From: a virus
Strand: one strand, 5' to 3'
IMG/VR virus record: IMGVR_UViG_3300025896_000036
Location: 1-49,419 of that record
DNA: 49,419 nucleotides
Shown in pieces: positions 46,402-49,419 of this stretch. The notes beneath the pieces were generated by a model, which worked only from the letters and a program-made list of their open reading frames with translations, was not told where the DNA came from and ran no database searches. Position numbers and translations under genes: made by a program. Within the stretch, counting starts at the first letter, position 1. Every line of letters starts with the position of its first letter.

Positions 46402-46939
46402 CTGCGACAAGATTGCCGTGATAGTCGTAAAGTCTGCCCGTTGATCGGACAATTTCGTATGTCCATTTTCCATAAACTTTTGAATGAAACGTTTCTGAAA
46501 TTTTCACAATACGCGGCTCCGCACCTTTGTTTGTAAATTCAAATAGTTTCTTGTTCCATCCTTGAAAAACAAAATTGCCGCATTCCATAAGTTCATTAGT
46601 GATTGGTGCCGGATTTTCAAGCCAGATCAATTTGCCGACCTTAGCCGCGCCCGGCTGCAATTCAACGGCAAGCGCCAAATAGCCGATTTGATCAAGGCGA
46701 TTGTCGGCGTGTGTCGGGTTCATCTGATGGCGGCAATCCTTGAAAATTGCCATAAGTTCGCAAACCTGATGCGGCTGAAGTTTCTCGCTGACAGGCATCA
46801 GCCCGGCGCGGTGAAGGTATTCCGTCCAATCTTTCGCAATAAGCGGAAACGTGTTTTCCGGTTCGCCGTGGGTGTTGTTGCGTTCTTTGGTGATCATGTG
46901 TTTGACCTGATCAAGAATTTCGCCGCGTGTTTTGGTCAT
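46382..46939 (-). CDS. DUF6378-like protein
   Basis: 185 residues; ATG 46939 with AGGG upstream, eight bases after the polymerase stop (start at 46987 would overlap it). MTKTRGEILDQVKHMITKER, then THGEPENTFPLIAKDWTEYL and HADNRLDQIGYLALAVELQP match DUF6378, a small helical domain frequent in phages and often fused or adjacent to nucleotide-metabolism genes. The C-terminal ~80 residues are a beta-rich addition. Last gene of the leftward replication operon. Confidence 0.75.
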   Translation of the reverse strand: MTKTRGEILDQVKHMITKERNNTHGEPENTFPLIAKDWTEYLHRAGLMPVSEKLQPHQVCELMAIFKDCRHQMNPTHADNRLDQIGYLALAVELQPGAAKVGKLIWLENPAPITNELMECGNFVFQGWNKKLFEFTNKGAEPRIVKISETFHSKVYGKWTYEIVRSTGRLYDYHGNLVAATNRSE

Positions 46940-46947
46940 GGCTTGCC

Positions 46948-49002
46948 CTATCTGACAATTAGTTTCAATGCTTCGTTCAAGTACCATTGATAGTTGAGAT
47001 TGTCAAATGAAAAATCGTTTGCATCATTACACAAAGCGAGTTGCCAACCTGCTTGAATGGCAGTTTCCCGCATTTCGTAACGCGATTTGTTCTTGGTGTG
47101 AATTCTGGCATCCCATACGCCCGGCCCGATTTCCTGCGTTACTCGCTGAAATTCCAAATCGGTGATCTTGGACGCCCGCTTGAAGTCGCCTAGTCGGTTG
47201 CCTTCGGCGGGGTGCGAAGTCTTGACCATCACGCCGCCTTGCCGCGCCACATAATAACGGCTGGTGCGCTGGATTTCCCGCCCTGCCAGCGTCAAGGTAT
47301 CAGCCCTGCCAACCTTGACCCGACACATAAAATCGAATTTGTCTGTGTGCGCCCGAATAAACGTTTCGGGGTTGACGCCATGCACCATCGCAGCGACGGC
47401 GGCTTTAATCGACACAAGGTTTCCAAGGTCTTTATGCCACGCGGGCGGCTGCGCTTCACTAATACTTTCGAAATACCGCGCGCCAGCTTCAGGGTGCCAA
47501 TACGCGCCTTTTTGTTTTAATGTGCCGTCCAGTGATCGCGCAATGTAGTTGTTAACATCGCGTATCCACATATCCGAATAATTCGCGTCTTCAAGTGTAA
47601 GGCGCGTCAAGGCTTCCCAATCGCGGCAAATTTGCTTTGCAAATGGTTCGTATTCTTCGCGGATAAGATAAGTTATTCCGTCTGTGTTGGCCTGGATAAG
47701 CTGAAGCGTCGGAACAGTAATCAGCCTTTCCGCCAACATCGCCAACATAAGTTGGCCGTTTACGGTGATAGTCATTGTATATTTCGGATCATACAGAACA
47801 GAAAACTTATCGTTACTTTTCCCATACGCGCCGTTTCCGGCCAACTTCAGGCTGTTAGCTTCAGGGCATTTTTTGCCCTTCTTTTTCTGCCATTCTTTGC
47901 GTTCGGCAGGCAATGAGGCGTAAGCCTTAACAAACGGTTCGCCCAAATGTTCAGGGTAAAGCCCGTTCACAATCCCGATAGACGGATACAACCCCGCAAC
48001 GTCAATATCGCGCATTATCACGCCATTGCCTGCCTTGACGTGTTGCGCGGTCACGCTGGCATGAATTCCGCCCGTGCCAAAGTGAAAGTCAACCCCGCCG
48101 ACATGCGCTTTCAAACCCGCGAAAACGCCCTTCGTTTTAATCGTATCGCCTAAATTTACATTGCCTTCCGTGTCAATGATTTCTTCAGGCGTCAATACCT
48201 GCGTTTTGAGATAGGCCAGAACGCGCGCAAATTCGGGATTTTGAAAGCTGATATACGGAAAAATAATTTCCGACAATGCAACCCGGTTGCGTGGTGATTG
48301 TCGCTTTTGCTTGCGCCCGTTTTCGTCTTGGTAGTAACAGATTTCTTGACCAATCTTTTTTTCAAGTATCTTTTCCCCAATTTTTGTATCATTCCAATTC
48401 AGCACTTCAACGCCAAATTCAGACATTAGACCAATACGAAAGTTGATCGCCGACAGACTATTTAGCGCAAACTTTTTCGTTTCCGCAACGTCATGTTTGT
48501 TATAGGGTATCAATTCGCCGTCAATCTGTTGCGGCGTAACTCGCTTTCCGATCAGATCGCTTTCAATGACCTTTTCGGAACGCATGTTAATTTCTAAAGC
48601 TTTAAGGCTTGTCGTTTTAGCTTTGTTGTCGAAATGGTAAATCTTGAATAGGTCAATCTGCGGTGCAAATCTATCTCTATCCCAAATCGTGTTACCAAAG
48701 CGGTTTTGACTGTTGATTATGTTCATTGCAAATTCATAGATTTGCGCAACCGTCGCATTTGGGTTATTCTTCAGCCAATGAATAACCGCATAGTCAAAAT
48801 ATACGTTGTTAAATCCAAGCATGGGAATTTGATTGCGGTAAAGATGGTCAAACCACTGAAAAAGATAAAATCTATCGTCGCGGAATTCGCTAATTTCCCA
48901 AGTGCTGTTGAAGTCGGAATGCAGCCCTTGCGCGTTCAACGTGAAAACGTTCGGCAAAGTCTCGCAATCGTAGCAAATTGCGTGATCAAGACTAATGTTC
49001 AA
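46948..49002 (-). CDS. B-family DNA polymerase with 3'-5' exonuclease
   Basis: 684 residues. Exonuclease motifs YDCET (D12, E14), NNVYFDY (65-71) and YNKHDVAE (167-174, D171). Polymerase motif A DVAGLYPSI (334-342), motif B KLAGNGAYG (386-394), motif C NTDG (439-442): the first Asp of the usual DTD is Asn, the second (D441), which holds catalytic metal, is kept, as in other phage PolB. The start is TTG at 49002, overlapping the upstream frame as TTGA, with GAGG seven bases upstream. I see no long insertion of the protein-primed kind, but cannot exclude it. Confidence 0.92.
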   Translation of the reverse strand: MNISLDHAICYDCETLPNVFTLNAQGLHSDFNSTWEISEFRDDRFYLFQWFDHLYRNQIPMLGFNNVYFDYAVIHWLKNNPNATVAQIYEFAMNIINSQNRFGNTIWDRDRFAPQIDLFKIYHFDNKAKTTSLKALEINMRSEKVIESDLIGKRVTPQQIDGELIPYNKHDVAETKKFALNSLSAINFRIGLMSEFGVEVLNWNDTKIGEKILEKKIGQEICYYQDENGRKQKRQSPRNRVALSEIIFPYISFQNPEFARVLAYLKTQVLTPEEIIDTEGNVNLGDTIKTKGVFAGLKAHVGGVDFHFGTGGIHASVTAQHVKAGNGVIMRDIDVAGLYPSIGIVNGLYPEHLGEPFVKAYASLPAERKEWQKKKGKKCPEANSLKLAGNGAYGKSNDKFSVLYDPKYTMTITVNGQLMLAMLAERLITVPTLQLIQANTDGITYLIREEYEPFAKQICRDWEALTRLTLEDANYSDMWIRDVNNYIARSLDGTLKQKGAYWHPEAGARYFESISEAQPPAWHKDLGNLVSIKAAVAAMVHGVNPETFIRAHTDKFDFMCRVKVGRADTLTLAGREIQRTSRYYVARQGGVMVKTSHPAEGNRLGDFKRASKITDLEFQRVTQEIGPGVWDARIHTKNKSRYEMRETAIQAGWQLALCNDANDFSFDNLNYQWYLNEALKLIVR

Positions 49003-49202
49003 GGTAATACCTCATAATTTCGCCCCGCCCAACATTGCAGGCGGGGCGCTTCAAAAGGGATGCAGTCAACATAGGTTCGGCCCGTCCATTTATCCGACCA
49101 AGAAATAACAGGATAGCCTGTTTTGCGGCACGTTCCACCTGGAAACGCGCCGCATTGGTCACAATGTAAGGGCCTATCAACGCGGGGGCATTTGACCCGG
49201 CG
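48999..49202 (-). CDS. zinc-ribbon frame without its own start codon
   Basis: Open from 49202 to TGA 49001-48999. The frame reads KCPRVDRPLHCDQCGAFPGG, then TCRKTGYPVISWSDKWTGR, TYVDCIPFEAP and ends NYEVLP. Cys spacing looks like a zinc ribbon, and the TGA overlaps the polymerase start (TTGA), as expected for a real operon member. No ATG, GTG or TTG lies in frame before the cysteines. It could be reached by a +1 shift at the C5 run at the SSB end (49188-49184), making an SSB-zinc-ribbon fusion, or by a rare start. Confidence 0.5.
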   Translation of the reverse strand, partial: RRVKCPRVDRPLHCDQCGAFPGGTCRKTGYPVISWSDKWTGRTYVDCIPFEAPRLQCWAGRNYEVLP

Positions 49203-49419
49203 TCATGCCAGCCGCAGGCGCATAACCCTGCATTGGTTGCTGTTGCCCTGCATTCTGGACGAAATCAGGCGCGGGCGCGGGCATTCCGCCCGGTTGCGGG
49301 GCATAGCCGCCGGGCGCGGGCATTCCGCCCGGTTGCGGGGCATAGCCGCCGGGCGCGGGCATTCCGCCCGGTTGCGGGGCATAGCCGCCGGGCGCGGGCA
49401 TTCCGCCCGGTTGCGGGGC
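49177..49419 (-). CDS. ssDNA-binding protein, C-terminal part (continues from position 741-1)
   Basis: Continuation of the DUF2815-like gene. Three full 13-residue repeats of the QPGGMPAPGGYAP type, then PAPDFVQNAGQQQPMQGYAP and AAGMTPGQMPPR, stop TGA at 49179-49177. Typical SSBs carry a flexible tail ending in acidic residues; this one is proline/glycine-rich and neutral to basic at its end. Depending on the true repeat number, the full protein is roughly 310-335 residues. Confidence 0.8.
   Translation of the reverse strand, partial: APQPGGMPAPGGYAPQPGGMPAPGGYAPQPGGMPAPGGYAPQPGGMPAPAPDFVQNAGQQQPMQGYAPAAGMTPGQMPPR
49294..49419. repeat. 39-bp tandem repeat (right end of window)
   Basis: Three exact units at 49294-49332, 49333-49371 and 49372-49410 plus 9 bases. 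Identical to the units at 1-78. A degenerate half-unit precedes at 49270-49293. Confidence 0.95.

Noticed and set aside
48992-49180. 62-aa leftward frame with a TTG start at 49180
   Set aside because: It would end inside the polymerase gene and has no protein-like pattern, while the alternative frame carries the cysteine motifs and ends exactly at the polymerase start.
49294-49419. Direct terminal repeats or cohesive ends
   Set aside because: The match between the ends is a coding tandem repeat cut by linearisation, not a unique terminal repeat; the gene reads through.
1-49419. Integrase, repressor-type lysogeny module, tRNA genes, phage RNA polymerase
   Set aside because: I looked for their hallmarks in all frames and saw none; this cannot exclude diverged forms.

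Overview
The window reads as one complete genome of a tailed, siphovirus-type double-stranded DNA phage, opened inside a tandem repeat. The first ~87 bases repeat the last ~87 bases (39-bp units), and one leftward reading frame, a ssDNA-binding protein, runs in phase off the left end (741 to 1) and continues from the right end (49419 to 49177). The genome is therefore circular or circularly permuted, and the exact repeat number at the join is uncertain. The protein set (P22-like coat fold, DUF4055-type portal, GH108 endolysin, B-family polymerase, DUF2800/DUF2815 pair, spanin-like pair) and sigma70-type promoters point to a Gram-negative host. Base and codon use look alphaproteobacterial, but this is inference. 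I see no integrase, attachment site, phage RNA polymerase, tRNA or CRISPR array, so a virulent lifestyle using host RNA polymerase is the simplest reading.

Layout. (1) A divergent promoter pair at 2620-2662 drives a leftward replication operon that crosses the join: 251-aa protein, DUF2800 nuclease, SSB, zinc-ribbon frame, PolB polymerase and DUF6378 protein, ending at 46382. It also drives a rightward early operon (2690-6872) with a clamp-like protein, papain-like protein, beta-class DNA methyltransferase, SF2 helicase, VRR-NUC nuclease and TetR-type HTH protein. (2) 6905-9083 is a leftward set of small overlapping genes plus a gene of perfect 60-bp repeats. (3) 9241-12805 is rightward: AlpA-like HTH, C5 cytosine methyltransferase, and a 767-aa primase/SF3-helicase. 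(4) 12815-17234 is a dense leftward block of small genes. It is split by a non-coding region (15485-15829) with seven 10-bp iteron-like repeats and nested inverted repeats, flanked by two divergent paralogous genes; this is my best replication-origin candidate. (5) 17350-46401 is the rightward structural and lysis block: terminase, portal, scaffold, coat, tailspike, connectors, tail tube, frameshifted tail chaperone, tape measure, tail tip, Gly-rich adhesin, membrane proteins, endolysin and spanin-like pair.

The most unusual property is a network of leftward single-promoter cassettes dispersed through the genome. At least thirteen promoters share TTGAC(G/A/T/C)-N17/18-TAGTGT-like boxes. A subset carries almost identical flanks, including a palindrome over the -10/+1 region. 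They drive small genes placed between, and opposite to, the structural genes, including a MoxR-type AAA+ ATPase / vWA-like pair between head and tail genes. Several promoters lie inside the 3' end of the preceding gene, so that the TAG of the -10 box is that gene's stop codon. Terminator hairpins sit inside at least two cassettes.
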